Positions 1 through 9,211 are shown, counted from the stretch's first letter. The stretch: 64,000 bases of DNA from Chelativorans sp. J32 (GCF_000518985.1 NZ_JAEQ01000002.1:62001-126000); one strand, 5' to 3'. A program made the numbers and translations. Notes: generated by a model not told the origin, from the sequence alone.

Positions 1-1000
1 GGCCGATGACATCGCGCACGCTCGTCCCCTCGGCGCGTGCGGCGAAAGTAAGCGCCATCCTATGTTGCAGCACCGGCTCGGCCAGGGCACGCACATCATC
101 GATCGAAGGGGCCAGCCGGCCTTCGTAGAGGGCACGGGCGCGGGCGCAGAGCGTAAGCGCCTGACTGGCGCGCGGGCCAGGGCCCCAGCTCACATGCCGG
201 TCTGTTTCGGGATGGCCCATACCGGGCCGGGCCGAACGCACCAGAGCCAGGATGGCTTCCACCACGCTCTCCGGCACGGGCATCCGGCGGATCAGCATCT
301 GGATTTCCTTGAGCCGTTCCGGCGTCAATACGTTCGAGGGCCGCGCCTCGCCCACGCCGGTCGTCTCAAGCAGAATGCGCCTTTCAGCGTCGAGTTCCGG
401 GTAGAGGATGTCGATCTGCATCAGGAAACGGTCGAGCTGGGCTTCAGGAAGCGGATAAGTGCCTTCCTGCTCCAGCGGGTTCTGGGTCGCGAGCACATGG
501 AAAGGCGAGGGGAGGTCGTAGCGCTGGCCGGCCACCGTGACATGGTATTCCTGCATCGACTGGAGGAGCGCCGACTGCGTACGCGGACTGGCGCGGTTGA
601 TCTCGTCGGCCATCAGGAGCTGCGCGAAAATGGGGCCGGGGAGGAAGCGGAAGGAGCGACGGCCCTTGTCGTCCTGCTCCATGACTTCCGAGCCGAGGAT
701 GTCGGATGGCATAAGGTCGGGCGTGAACTGGATGCGCCGGGCATCGAGCCCGAGCACCACGCCCAGCGTCTCCACCAGCTTCGTCTTCGCAAGCCCCGGG
801 ACACCGACCAGAAGCGCATGGCCGCCCGCCAGGAGCGCCACGAGCACCCGCTCCACGACGGCTTCCTGTCCGAAGATCACCTTGCCGACCCCCTCGCGCA
901 CGCGAGCGATATCCGTCAGCGCGGCTTCCGCCTGGGCCACCATCTGCTCGTCGCTCGTCGTCTTGGGGCCGGTCGCATGGTCTCTGGCGATGATGCTCAT
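1..1000 (-). CDS. MoxR-family AAA+ ATPase (C-terminus beyond window)
   Basis: Minus-strand frame starting MSIIARDHATG at 1000 and open to the left edge, so the C-terminus is missing. Visible motifs are a Walker A variant GVPGLAKT, an ILGSE segment in the pre-Walker-B region, a Walker B LMADEINRA, and sensor-type segments QSMQEY and LATQNPLEQEGTYPL, all typical of MoxR proteins (normally about 330 residues). MoxR ATPases act as chaperones that mature partner proteins, often with DUF58/VWA proteins encoded next door; any such partner would lie outside the window. It is divergent from the DUF1285 gene. The family call is firm; the substrate is unknown. Confidence 0.93.
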   Translation of the reverse strand, partial: MSIIARDHATGPKTTSDEQMVAQAEAALTDIARVREGVGKVIFGQEAVVERVLVALLAGGHALLVGVPGLAKTKLVETLGVVLGLDARRIQFTPDLMPSDILGSEVMEQDDKGRRSFRFLPGPIFAQLLMADEINRASPRTQSALLQSMQEYHVTVAGQRYDLPSPFHVLATQNPLEQEGTYPLPEAQLDRFLMQIDILYPELDAERRILLETTGVGEARPSNVLTPERLKEIQMLIRRMPVPESVVEAILALVRSARPGMGHPETDRHVSWGPGPRASQALTLCARARALYEGRLAPSIDDVRALAEPVLQHRMALTFAARAEGTSVRDVIG

Positions 1001-1147
1001 TCGGCTTTGTCCTCGCGCTTTGCCGGCAATCGCTGCAATTATAGGGCAAATGGAATCGCAGCACGCCACCTCGGAACGAACTTAGATAAGTTCCTATGGC
1101 TGACAAGCCGGATAACAGTGACTATTTCGTGACGAAGGCTGGAGAGC

Positions 1148-1771
1148 ATGGTGAAGGATATGGCCAAGGGTAGGTTGGCAGAGCCCGCTGATGCGGCGGC
1201 ACTCTCGGCCCTGATTTCCAGGGCGGCGCGGGCCGGGAAGGGGGCTCCCCCGGTCGAGCGCTGGAACCCACCCTTCTGCGGAGATCTCGATATGGAGATC
1301 AAGGCGGACGGCAGCTGGTACTATCTCGGCACACCGATCGGCCGCATGCCGCTCGTTCAGCTCTTCTCCTCCGTGCTGCGCAAGGACGAGGATGGCAAGA
1401 CCTATCTCGTCACCCCATTGGAGAAAGTGGGCATTCGTGTAGAGGATGCGCCCTTCATCGCGGTCGAACTCGCCGTAACGGGGCAGGGCGCGTCCCAGGC
1501 GCTCGCTTTCCGCACGAATGTCGGCGATGTCGTCGAAGCCGGACCGGAGCATCCTATTCGCTTTGTCGAGGAGGTGGGGACCGGCGGCGTCAAACCCTAT
1601 GTGCACGTACGCGGACGGCTGGAAGCTCTCGCCTCTCGGCCGGTGATGTATGAACTCGTGGCGCTGGGGGAAGAGCTGGAGATCGAAGGCGGGCGAATGT
1701 TTGCGGTCCGATCGAAGGGAGCAATCTTCCCCATCATGCCTATGGAAAAACTGGAGGCCTCGAGCGCATGA
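1148..1771 (+). CDS. DUF1285 domain protein
   Basis: 207 residues starting at an ATG preceded by GGAGAGC; a second ATG five codons in (MVKDMAK) is possible. It matches the DUF1285 type: an N-terminal helical part, then a beta-rich domain with the stretch WYYLGTPIGR followed by VRLF-like and TPLEKVGI segments. The biochemical role is not established for the family. It heads a three-gene set: its last four bases (ATGA) overlap the start of the Nudix gene, and that gene overlaps the CCA-adding enzyme gene in the same way, so the three are probably made from one mRNA. Divergent from MoxR with about 147 bp between the starts. Confidence 0.88.
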   Translation: MVKDMAKGRLAEPADAAALSALISRAARAGKGAPPVERWNPPFCGDLDMEIKADGSWYYLGTPIGRMPLVQLFSSVLRKDEDGKTYLVTPLEKVGIRVEDAPFIAVELAVTGQGASQALAFRTNVGDVVEAGPEHPIRFVEEVGTGGVKPYVHVRGRLEALASRPVMYELVALGEELEIEGGRMFAVRSKGAIFPIMPMEKLEASSA

Positions 1772-2403
1772 GCACGCAGGATATCACGCGGTTGTCGGCG
1801 CAGGACTTCCGAAGGCGTGCCATGGCCCAGGATCCCGTAATGGCCAGGGATTCCTATGGCGATCACCGGCTCAACCCCGACCTGAAGCGGCTTTTCCTGC
1901 GGGATGGATTGCATGACGCAGCTGTTCTTGTCCCGGTGGTGGATCGGGCGGAAGGCGCCACGGTCATCCTGACGGAACGCTCCAGCGGGCTTCGCCAGCA
2001 TTCCGGCCAGATCGCCTTTCCGGGTGGCCGGATCGACCCGACCGACAACTCGCCGGAGGATGCAGCGCTCCGCGAAACGGAGGAGGAGATCGGGCTCGAC
2101 CGCTCATTTGTGGAGGTGGTCGGCCGCATGCCGGATTACGTGACGGGCAGCGGCTATCGGATACAGCCGATCCTCTCCGTCGTGCGGCCGGGTTTCTCGC
2201 TGATCCTGAACCCCCACGAAGTGGAAGCCGCTTTCGAGGTGCCCCTTTCCTTTCTTATGGATCCTGCCAATCATCGGCGGGAGAGCCGTATATGGAACGA
2301 GAAGGAACGCTTCTATTATACAATGCCTTACGAGGAGCGGTTCATATGGGGAATCACCGCCGGCATTCTCCGCATGCTTTATGAAAGGCTCTATGCCCGA
2401 TGA
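1768..2403 (+). CDS. Nudix hydrolase, CoA pyrophosphatase type
   Basis: 211 residues. A Nudix box runs over residues about 88-112 (GGRIDP...RETEEEIG), preceded by LRQHSGQIAFPGG, the extra conserved block (UPF0035 type) that marks the subfamily hydrolysing coenzyme A and its derivatives to 3',5'-ADP and phosphopantetheine. The metal-binding REXXEE core is intact. It starts inside the stop region of the DUF1285 gene (ATGA overlap) and ends in an ATGA overlap with the CCA-adding enzyme, so it is translationally coupled on both sides. Substrate is inferred from the family; other nucleoside diphosphate derivatives remain possible. Confidence 0.92.
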   Translation: MSTQDITRLSAQDFRRRAMAQDPVMARDSYGDHRLNPDLKRLFLRDGLHDAAVLVPVVDRAEGATVILTERSSGLRQHSGQIAFPGGRIDPTDNSPEDAALRETEEEIGLDRSFVEVVGRMPDYVTGSGYRIQPILSVVRPGFSLILNPHEVEAAFEVPLSFLMDPANHRRESRIWNEKERFYYTMPYEERFIWGITAGILRMLYERLYAR

Positions 2404-3638
2404 CCACGATCGCCGGCGCGCCCTGGCTTGAAAAGCAAGGCCTCCAATCCCTGCTCGAAGTCCTGAACGAGGGTGGGGAGGAAGCCCGGATTGCGGGCGG
2501 CGCCGTACGCAACACCCTTCTGGGCGAGGCGGTTACGGATGTCGATATCGCCACCACCACCGTTCCTGAAGAGACCATTCGCCGGGCAAAGCGGGCTGGC
2601 TTCAAGGTCGTACCCACGGGTTATGAGCATGGCACCGTTACCGTCATCGCCAACGGGAAACCCTATGAGGTTACCACCCTGCGTGCCGATGTCGAAACCT
2701 TCGGCAGGCGCGCGCGCGTCGTCTTCGGACGTGATTGGAAGGCGGATGCCGAACGTCGCGATTTCACGATCAATGCGCTCTATGCCGAGGCTGACGGCGG
2801 CGTGGTGGATTTCGTGAACGGCTTGGCTGACCTTGAAACGCGTCGGCTCCGCTTCATCGGCGAGCCGGAGCAGCGTATCCGGGAGGATTATCTTCGGATC
2901 CTCCGCTTTTTCCGCTTCTTCGCCTGGTACGGCTCGGGGCGGCCGGATGCGGAAGGATTGAAGGCATGCGCGCGACTGAAGGATCAGCTCTCCAGCCTTT
3001 CTGCCGAGCGGATCTGGATGGAGCTGAAAAAGCTGTTGAGCGCTCCTGACCCTTCTCGGGCGCTCCTCTGGATGCGGCAGACGGGCGTGCTTACTCAAGT
3101 GCTCCCGGAAACGGAGAAATGGGGTATCGATGCGATCCACTCCCTTGTTGAGACGGAACGCGCATTCAGCTGGCCGGTAGAGCCTATCCTGCGGCTGGCT
3201 TCCATTGTGCCGCCGGATCCGCAGCGGATGGAGAAACTCGCAACACGGCTGCGCTTTTCCAAGGCTGAATCAGCCGCGCTGATTTCCTGGGCGGAGTCGC
3301 CACAGCCCGACCCGTCGCTTAGCGAGGGGGAGTTCCGGAAACTGCTTTATGGGAGCGAGCCGAGGGCGATCGACTGGCGTTTGCGGCTGGGGCTCGCTTC
3401 CGCTCGTGCCCGTGCAAGGGAGAGCGACAAAGCCCTTGTCGAGGCTGCTGGCTATCAGCGTTTGCTCGATATCACGGCGCGTTGGGAAAGGCCGGTGTTT
3501 CCCGTCCGGGGAAAAGATCTGCTCGATCGCGGCTACAAGCCCGGCGAGGAGGTCGGCGCGAAGCTTTCCAAGCTTGAAAGGAACTGGGTCGACTCAGGGT
3601 TTTCGCTCTCGCGCGAAGACTTGCTCGACAATGCATAA
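2400..3638 (+). CDS. cca: CCA tRNA nucleotidyltransferase / poly(A) polymerase family
   Basis: 412 residues. The nucleotidyltransferase motif is near the N-terminus (AGGAVRNTLLG then DVDIATT with the catalytic acidic pair), followed by RRDFTINALY and the EDYLRILRFFRF segment, all hallmarks of class II CCA-adding enzymes and bacterial poly(A) polymerases. It adds or repairs the CCA end of tRNA. The length fits the alphaproteobacterial form that carries a C-terminal helical domain. It is last in a coupled three-gene operon and its stop codon lies at the base of a strong terminator hairpin. Poly(A) polymerase activity cannot be excluded from motifs alone, but this architecture favours CCA addition. 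Confidence 0.93.
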   Translation: MTTIAGAPWLEKQGLQSLLEVLNEGGEEARIAGGAVRNTLLGEAVTDVDIATTTVPEETIRRAKRAGFKVVPTGYEHGTVTVIANGKPYEVTTLRADVETFGRRARVVFGRDWKADAERRDFTINALYAEADGGVVDFVNGLADLETRRLRFIGEPEQRIREDYLRILRFFRFFAWYGSGRPDAEGLKACARLKDQLSSLSAERIWMELKKLLSAPDPSRALLWMRQTGVLTQVLPETEKWGIDAIHSLVETERAFSWPVEPILRLASIVPPDPQRMEKLATRLRFSKAESAALISWAESPQPDPSLSEGEFRKLLYGSEPRAIDWRLRLGLASARARARESDKALVEAAGYQRLLDITARWERPVFPVRGKDLLDRGYKPGEEVGAKLSKLERNWVDSGFSLSREDLLDNA

Positions 3639-3665
3639 GGGCGCCCTCGGGCGCCCTTCTTTCTG
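3637..3665 (+). terminator. Rho-independent terminator after cca
   Basis: A 10-bp GC-rich stem (AAGGGCGCCC / GGGCGCCCTT) with a 2-nt loop is followed by CTTTCTTT. It overlaps the cca stop codon and lies between cca and the convergent DUF1059 gene, so it may serve both. Confidence 0.85.
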
Positions 3666-3676
3666 CGACCGGCCAG

Positions 3677-3865
3677 CTAGGCCGCGTCCTGTTGCTGGAC
3701 AATCCGCGATCGGATGGCTTCGATCATGCTTTCGCGGATGATCGTCTCTCCGTGGACCTCACGCATGTGTTCAACGGCCCGGCGCATCACTTCCGCCTCC
3801 TCTTCGTGACGCGTATGCCATTCGCAACCGGGTACCAGCGATCCGCAATGAAACTCCTTCATCAT
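3677..3865 (-). CDS. DUF1059 small protein
   Basis: 62 residues, MMKEFHCGSLVPGCEWHTRH..., with the family pattern of an N-terminal C-G-x(5)-C-x-W motif (C7, C14), an acidic helix EEEAEVMRRAVEHMREVHG and a conserved histidine pair. DUF1059 proteins are small soluble proteins of unknown function found in many bacteria and archaea; the Cys and His positions could bind a metal, which is inference. The gene is monocistronic, convergent with cca and separated from the downstream LysR gene by about 70 bp. Confidence 0.87.
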   Translation of the reverse strand: MMKEFHCGSLVPGCEWHTRHEEEAEVMRRAVEHMREVHGETIIRESMIEAIRSRIVQQQDAA

Positions 3866-3934
3866 TCAATTCCTCCGTCTATCGGATGCCCGAATCATAC
3901 ACGATATCTGGGTGGAGGTCGGCCCGAGACAAGG

Positions 3935-4831
3935 TCACGATTTGTAATTTCCCGCTGTCTCGGCGATCTCTTTCCGGAGCCAAGCCTTGATCTTCACCTT
4001 TTTGGCTTCCGGCCGGTTCTTCGAAGTGACCAGGAAATAGCCGAACCTTGTTCTGGCAAGTTCCTTGAATGGCCGTACCAAGAGTCCGGCCGCGAGAGCA
4101 TCATGGGCAAGCGTTTGCCAGGCGAGCATCACTCCCTGACCCGCGATCGCTGCGTCGAGCGCCAGCGAAGCGTCGGTGAAGCTGTTTCCTTCCCACATGT
4201 CTTGCTCAGTCAGGCCGAAGGGATCCAGCCATATGTCCCAGCTGATCGTTGAATTCGCGTCACGCACCACCGGGACATCAAGAATGTCCCGCGGTTCGCG
4301 AAGCCGTTCCAAAAGGGCCGGTGCGCAGACGGGAAAGACCTCCTGAGCCAGGACGAATTCTGCATTGACGCCAGGCCATCCGCCTTCGCCGACACGGATT
4401 GCAAGGTCGACATCGGACGCGTCGAGATTGACGAGTGAAACAGACGCATCGAGCCGCAACCGCAGCTCTGGGTGGAGGGCCGAAAAGCGAGAAAGTCTCG
4501 GCACCAGCCATTTCGAAGCAAAAACAGGCGCCACCGAGATGGTGAGAACGGTATCGGCCCCGCCGCGTGATAGCGCCACCGCCTCGTCCAGCTTTCCGAA
4601 GCCCTCGTTGAGAAGGCCCGCCATCCGCATTCCGAATGGCGTGGGCCGCAACCCTCGTCCAGTGCGCTCAAACAGCAATCTTCCAAGCTGTTCTTCGCAG
4701 CGGATGAGGTGCTGGCTGACCGCTCCAACGGTCACGCCGAGCTCGGCAGCTGCGGCCGAGAGCGAGCCGAGCCGCAGCACCGCTTCTACAGCGCGCAGGG
4801 CATTGAGATGAACCTGGTTCAAATTTCTCAT
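3935..4831 (-). CDS. LysR-family regulator, GcvA-like
   Basis: 298 residues. The N-terminal winged helix-turn-helix is clear (LNALRAVEAVLRLGSLSAAAAELGVTVGAVSQHLIRCEEQLGRLLFER, residues about 9-56) and is followed by a periplasmic-binding-like effector domain. The wording of the helix-turn-helix (VGAVSQH) and FxRTGRGLRPTPFG resemble GcvA-type regulators. Such regulators usually control a divergent neighbour; here the divergent neighbour is the small gene at 4924-5115, about 90 bp away, which is the best candidate target. The effector cannot be read from sequence. Confidence 0.9.
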   Translation of the reverse strand: MRNLNQVHLNALRAVEAVLRLGSLSAAAAELGVTVGAVSQHLIRCEEQLGRLLFERTGRGLRPTPFGMRMAGLLNEGFGKLDEAVALSRGGADTVLTISVAPVFASKWLVPRLSRFSALHPELRLRLDASVSLVNLDASDVDLAIRVGEGGWPGVNAEFVLAQEVFPVCAPALLERLREPRDILDVPVVRDANSTISWDIWLDPFGLTEQDMWEGNSFTDASLALDAAIAGQGVMLAWQTLAHDALAAGLLVRPFKELARTRFGYFLVTSKNRPEAKKVKIKAWLRKEIAETAGNYKS

Positions 4832-4923
4832 GCAGTTTTTCTATAGCATGGCTCACGCAATCTGCATTGCGATCGGGCCGTTTAGGCGAGATTATAAGGA
4901 TAAGGAACTTGGAGGACCAGGAG

Positions 4924-5115
4924 ATGATGAAGCTTTTCTTGAGCGCTGCCGCATATCTCCCCCGGTCCCGGAGGGAATTCCTCGCCGCTTCGGCTCATCT
5001 CGACGAGCAGGAACATTGGCGACGTGATCCGCTCTCCCATCCCGCGATAGCGGCAATGAGCCAGCGGGACTTGGCGGACTTACCGCTCCGGCCAACCAAT
5101 CTCGGCAGTTGCTGA
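4924..5115 (+). CDS. Small protein divergent from LysR regulator
   Basis: 63 residues starting MMKLFLSAAAYLPRSRREF. The start is chosen because GGAGGACCAGGAG sits directly before the ATGATG pair. The protein has a basic N-terminal half and a C-terminal HPAIAAMSQRDLADLPL segment that resembles the tail of short DUF1127-like proteins. Function is unknown. It is divergent from the GcvA-like LysR gene, the classic arrangement of a LysR regulator and its target. It is too short for certainty, but the ribosome-binding site and context support it as real. Confidence 0.6.
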   Translation: MMKLFLSAAAYLPRSRREFLAASAHLDEQEHWRRDPLSHPAIAAMSQRDLADLPLRPTNLGSC

Positions 5116-5188
5116 GGAGGCCGGAGCTATAGGTCCGCGATGGACGGGGCTTCGCCTAGATCGAGATATCATCATAGGGAAAATCGAC

Positions 5189-7072
5189 CTATTCCGCAGC
5201 GAGACGGCCATCCAGGAACCCGCCGGACTGGCGCTTCCACAGTTGGGCATAGAGTCCGTTGCGGCGAATGAGGTCTTCGTGCGTGCCTTCCTCGACGATA
5301 CGCCCGCGATCCAGCACGATCACGCGGTCGAGTGCGGCGACGGTCGAAAGGCGGTGCGCGATCGCGATCACCGTCTTTCCCTCCATCAGGCCCTCAAGAT
5401 TTTCTTGGATTGCCGCTTCGATTTCCGAATCCAGCGAGGACGTCGCTTCGTCCAGGATGAGGATCGGCGCATTCTTCAGCATCATGCGTGCGATCGCCAC
5501 GCGCTGGCGTTGGCCGCCCGAGAGCTTGACGCCCCGCTCGCCTACATGGGCATCATAACCGGTGCGTCCGGCAGGATCGCGGACGCCGAGGATGAAATCA
5601 TGCGCGCGGGCGCGCTTCGCCGCCGCTATGATTTCCGCGTCGCTTGCTCCGGGCCGGCCATATGCGATGTTGTCGCGGATGGAGCGATGCATCAGGATGG
5701 GTTCCTGGCTCACAACACCGAACTGGCCGCGCAGCGAGGCTTGCGTCACATCCCTGATGTCCTGGCCGTCGAGAAGGATACGGCCGCTCTCCACGTCGAA
5801 GAGACGCAGCATCAGATTGATGATGGTCGTCTTGCCGGCCCCCGAAGGCCCGACCAGCGCAACGCGTTCGCCCGGCCGGATATGAAGGTTCAATCCTTCA
5901 ATGATCCCGCCTTCGCGGCCATAATGGAAAGAGACATTCTCGGAGCGGAGATCGCCTTTGGCAGGCGGTATAACGCGCGCATCGGGCGCGTCTCGAATTG
6001 CAGGTGGACGGGAGATCGTACCGGTCGCATCCTGCACGGTGGCGTAGGACCGAATGAGCCCGTTGATGTTGAACATAACATAGCCGGACATCTGGTTCAG
6101 CCTGAACATGAGGCCCATTACGGTGGCAATCTCGCCGGTGCTGGCGCTCCCGTTCATCCAGCTTGCGACGGAGAGTGCGCCGACTGCCGTGATCATGATG
6201 CCGTTGATGATGGTTATTGCCGCACGCACCCGCGTGATCGCACGGCCGAGCGCCCAAATGGCGTTGAGCAGGTTCGCCATGCTCTCGCGAACATAGCCGT
6301 GTTCACGCCGGCCGCTGTCGAACAGCTTGACAGCCATGATGTTTGTGAAAGCGTCGACCATACGGCCGTTCATCGCCGAGCGCTCGTCGGCCGTGCGCCG
6401 CCCCGCCCGCCGCAATGGCGGCAGGAGCAGGCGAGCGAGCGTGAGATAGGAGGCGAACCAGACCAGGAGCACCACGCCCATCAAGGGATCGAGGGTGGCC
6501 AGGATGGTGCCGGCCAGCACGAAGAATGTGAGGAAGCTCCACATGGTCTGGAGCGAGGAGGTTATGAAATCGCCGGTGGCTTCCGCGCCCTGGAGGATCT
6601 TCGTCGCGATCCGGCCCGCGAAGTCGTTCTGGTAGAATTCGTAGGGCTGCTCCATAACCCGCCGGAAGGCCTGCCAGCGTACACGCTGATAGAAGGCTGG
6701 CGAGATCACCTGCTGTTCCATCACGGTATTTGCGATCATTACCAGCGAGCGCACGACGAGCACAAAGAAGGCAAGCGCTGCCAATTGTACCCAGTGCTCC
6801 GAAAGCAAATCTGCCGGCGAGGTGCGGTCGAGCAGATCCACCAGCCACCCGAGCGCCCAGTAAAGTCCGGCGTCGACCGTGGCCGACAGTGCTCCCGCGA
6901 TCAGGAGCAGAATGAAAGGCAGTTTGGCCTGTTTCGCGAAGAATAGGATGAAATCCCGGGCGTTTTCCGGCAGCACCTCCCGGTCGGTATCGCCGAAGGG
7001 GTCTATCGCCCCTTCGGCATGTCGCCAGAGCCGGTCTCCGAGATCCTTCCTGAGGTCTTCTTCTGCGCTCAC
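5189..7072 (-). CDS. ABC exporter half-transporter (TMD-NBD fusion), second of pair
   Basis: 627 residues from a GTG start that overlaps the stop of the upstream transporter (GTGA); a longer in-frame start at 7126 lies inside the upstream gene and is less likely. Six membrane segments fill roughly residues 55-330. The nucleotide-binding domain has Walker A GPSGAGKTT, the signature LSGGQRQR, Walker B ILILDEATSSLD and the H-loop IAHRLS. This is the MsbA/Atm1-like exporter type. Translational coupling to the preceding half-transporter and near-identical C-terminal LYAQLW..RQSGGFL segments suggest that the two form a heterodimer. The substrate is unknown. Confidence 0.93.
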   Translation of the reverse strand: MSAEEDLRKDLGDRLWRHAEGAIDPFGDTDREVLPENARDFILFFAKQAKLPFILLLIAGALSATVDAGLYWALGWLVDLLDRTSPADLLSEHWVQLAALAFFVLVVRSLVMIANTVMEQQVISPAFYQRVRWQAFRRVMEQPYEFYQNDFAGRIATKILQGAEATGDFITSSLQTMWSFLTFFVLAGTILATLDPLMGVVLLVWFASYLTLARLLLPPLRRAGRRTADERSAMNGRMVDAFTNIMAVKLFDSGRREHGYVRESMANLLNAIWALGRAITRVRAAITIINGIMITAVGALSVASWMNGSASTGEIATVMGLMFRLNQMSGYVMFNINGLIRSYATVQDATGTISRPPAIRDAPDARVIPPAKGDLRSENVSFHYGREGGIIEGLNLHIRPGERVALVGPSGAGKTTIINLMLRLFDVESGRILLDGQDIRDVTQASLRGQFGVVSQEPILMHRSIRDNIAYGRPGASDAEIIAAAKRARAHDFILGVRDPAGRTGYDAHVGERGVKLSGGQRQRVAIARMMLKNAPILILDEATSSLDSEIEAAIQENLEGLMEGKTVIAIAHRLSTVAALDRVIVLDRGRIVEEGTHEDLIRRNGLYAQLWKRQSGGFLDGRLAAE

Positions 7073-8916
7073 TCGGCTGCCTCCGCGGGATCCAGCTCGA
7101 GAAAGCCGCCGGATTGCCGATGCCAAAGCTGTGCATAGAGCCCGCCTCTGGCTATCAGATCGTCATGCGTGCCCTGTTCGATGATGCGGCCGGCGTCCAT
7201 CACCACCAGCCGATCCATGGCGGCGATTGTGGAAAGTCTGTGAGCGATGGCAATCACGGTTTTCCCTTCCATCAGGCGGTACAGGTTTTCCTGGATCGCT
7301 GCCTCCACCTCGGAATCGAGCGCCGAGGTCGCTTCGTCCAGGATCAGGATGGGCGCATCTTTCAGCATAACGCGGGCGATCGCGATGCGCTGCCTCTGGC
7401 CCCCGGAAAGCTTGACGCCGCGCTCGCCCACATGGGCGTCGAAGCCTGTACGCCCCTTGATATCGCGCAGGCTGGGGATGAAATCCAGTGCGGCAGCGTT
7501 TTCCGCGGCCGCCCTCACCATTTCGTCATCGGCGTCCGGCCGGCCATAGAGGATGTTGTCGCGCACCGAGCGATGCAGCAGAGAGGTGTCCTGCGTCACC
7601 ATCCCGATCTGCGCGCGAAGCGAATCCTGGGTGACCCGCGAGATGTCCGCCCCGTCGATCAGTATGCGACCTCCTTCGAGATCATAGAAGCGGAGCAGCA
7701 GGTTGACGAGCGTGGATTTGCCCGCTCCCGAACGGCCGACGAGACCCACTTTCTCCCCTGGCCGGATCGTCAACGAGAGGTCCTCGATCACGCCGCCTTT
7801 CTTGCCATAGTGGAAGCGGATGTTTTCGAAGGCGATCTCGCCCCTGGTGACCTTCAACTCCGTTGCATCGGGCCGATCTTCCACGACGCGCGGTTTCGAT
7901 ATGGAGCCGATGCCGTCCTGCACGGTGCCGATATTCTCGAAGAGCATCGTCATCTCCCACATGATCCACTGGGACATGCCCCAGAGCCGCATCACCAGCG
8001 CAATCACCACGGCCACCGCGCCGACGCTGACGATCTCGTTCAGCCACAGCCAAAGCGACAATGCCCCAACGACGAACAGGCAGAGCGAGTTCAGCATATA
8101 GAGCAGGCCGTAAAGGCTCGTGATCAGGCGCATCTGCCGGAAGACCGTATCCAGGAAGCCGGTCATCGCCGACCGCGCAAAGCTCGCCTCCCGGCGCGCA
8201 TGGGAAAAGAGCTTCACCGTCTGGATGTTCGTGTAGCTGTCGACAATGCGCCCCGTCATGAGCGAGCGTGCGTCGGCCTGCTCCTGGGCCACGCTTCCCA
8301 AACGCGGGATGAAGTAGCGCAGAAGCAGGATATAGCAGACGATCCAGGCGAGGAGCGGCGCGGCAAGGCGAATATCCGCCGAAGCCGCTATTACCAGCAT
8401 ACCGGTGAAATAGACCGCGACATAGTTGAACACGTCGATCAGCTTGATCACGCATTCGCGCACGGCGAGTGCCGTCTGCATCATCTTGGTAGCGATGCGG
8501 CCCGCAAACTCATCCTGATAAAAGGTCATCGACTGGTTCAGGAGATAGCGATGCACCTGCCAGCGGATGCGCATGGGGTAATTGCCCATCAGCGTCTGGT
8601 GCAGCATCAGAGAGTGCAGCCAGACGACGACGGGCAGGAAGACGAGCACGATGGCGGCCATGCCGGCCAGTTTCCAGCCCTCGGTCTGAAGGAAGGTTTC
8701 CCGATCGTGCTGCGACAGCCAATCGACGATATTGCCTAGGAAGGAGAACATCCCGACTTCGACGATCGCGATCGTTGCTGAAAGCACTGCCGAAATCGCG
8801 ATAAACGGCCACAGCCCTCGCGTATAATGAAGGCAGAAGCCGACAAGGGTCCTCGGCGGCTCCTGCGGTTCTTCGGCGGGAAAGGGCTCTAGCCTTTTTT
8901 CAAACCAATGGAACAT
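7069..8916 (-). CDS. ABC exporter half-transporter (TMD-NBD fusion), first of pair
   Basis: 615 residues. A transmembrane domain spans residues about 35-320, and the ATPase domain has Walker A GRSGAGKST, signature LSGGQRQR, Walker B ILILDEATSALD and H-loop IAHRLS, so the ATP-binding site motifs look canonical in this subunit as well as in its partner. The architecture is that of MsbA/Atm1-like exporters. The downstream half-transporter begins in its stop codon. A small protein gene of unknown function ends 16 bp downstream of this start on the same strand (8933-9211), so all three could share a transcript. Substrate unknown. Confidence 0.93.
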   Translation of the reverse strand: MFHWFEKRLEPFPAEEPQEPPRTLVGFCLHYTRGLWPFIAISAVLSATIAIVEVGMFSFLGNIVDWLSQHDRETFLQTEGWKLAGMAAIVLVFLPVVVWLHSLMLHQTLMGNYPMRIRWQVHRYLLNQSMTFYQDEFAGRIATKMMQTALAVRECVIKLIDVFNYVAVYFTGMLVIAASADIRLAAPLLAWIVCYILLLRYFIPRLGSVAQEQADARSLMTGRIVDSYTNIQTVKLFSHARREASFARSAMTGFLDTVFRQMRLITSLYGLLYMLNSLCLFVVGALSLWLWLNEIVSVGAVAVVIALVMRLWGMSQWIMWEMTMLFENIGTVQDGIGSISKPRVVEDRPDATELKVTRGEIAFENIRFHYGKKGGVIEDLSLTIRPGEKVGLVGRSGAGKSTLVNLLLRFYDLEGGRILIDGADISRVTQDSLRAQIGMVTQDTSLLHRSVRDNILYGRPDADDEMVRAAAENAAALDFIPSLRDIKGRTGFDAHVGERGVKLSGGQRQRIAIARVMLKDAPILILDEATSALDSEVEAAIQENLYRLMEGKTVIAIAHRLSTIAAMDRLVVMDAGRIIEQGTHDDLIARGGLYAQLWHRQSGGFLELDPAEAAE

Positions 8917-8932
8917 TGCTTATCCTCGAAAA

Positions 8933-9211
8933 TTAACGGTGCCCTTTGCGCGGCGTGGTCGTGGCGCTGGGCTTGTTGATCTTCATCCGCGCGGAGGCGG
9001 CCTCTTCGACAACTGTCTTCCCGCGTTCTTTGCCAAGTAGGGCCTTCGCACCGGCATGGCCCACCTGCGGCTTTCCGCCAAGCGCTGCGGCAAAAGCTCC
9101 TGACAACGCCTTGGCGGGAACGTTGCCTGTCGCGAAGGGCGGGAGCGCGGTATCGACCGGAGCGGTAAGTTTTTCGAGCGCCTTGCGCTCTTTGGGCGAA
9201 TTGCTGGACAT
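8933..9211 (-). CDS. Hypothetical small basic protein
   Basis: 92 residues starting MSSNSPKERKALEKL, with AAGGA eight bases upstream of the ATG. The protein is rich in Ala, Lys and Pro, contains no membrane segment or signal peptide, and ends in a very basic tail (KINKPSATTTPRKGHR). I do not recognise the family. It lies 16 bp upstream of the ABC exporter pair on the same strand and probably shares their transcript. An overlapping open frame on the plus strand (8946-9377) is judged a shadow because it lacks a ribosome-binding site and family features. Coding status is moderately supported. Confidence 0.55.
   Translation of the reverse strand: MSSNSPKERKALEKLTAPVDTALPPFATGNVPAKALSGAFAAALGGKPQVGHAGAKALLGKERGKTVVEEAASARMKINKPSATTTPRKGHR

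Noticed and set aside
5243-8739. Long plus-strand frames opposite the ABC exporters
   Set aside because: Shadows of the ABC genes; no domain or start signal.
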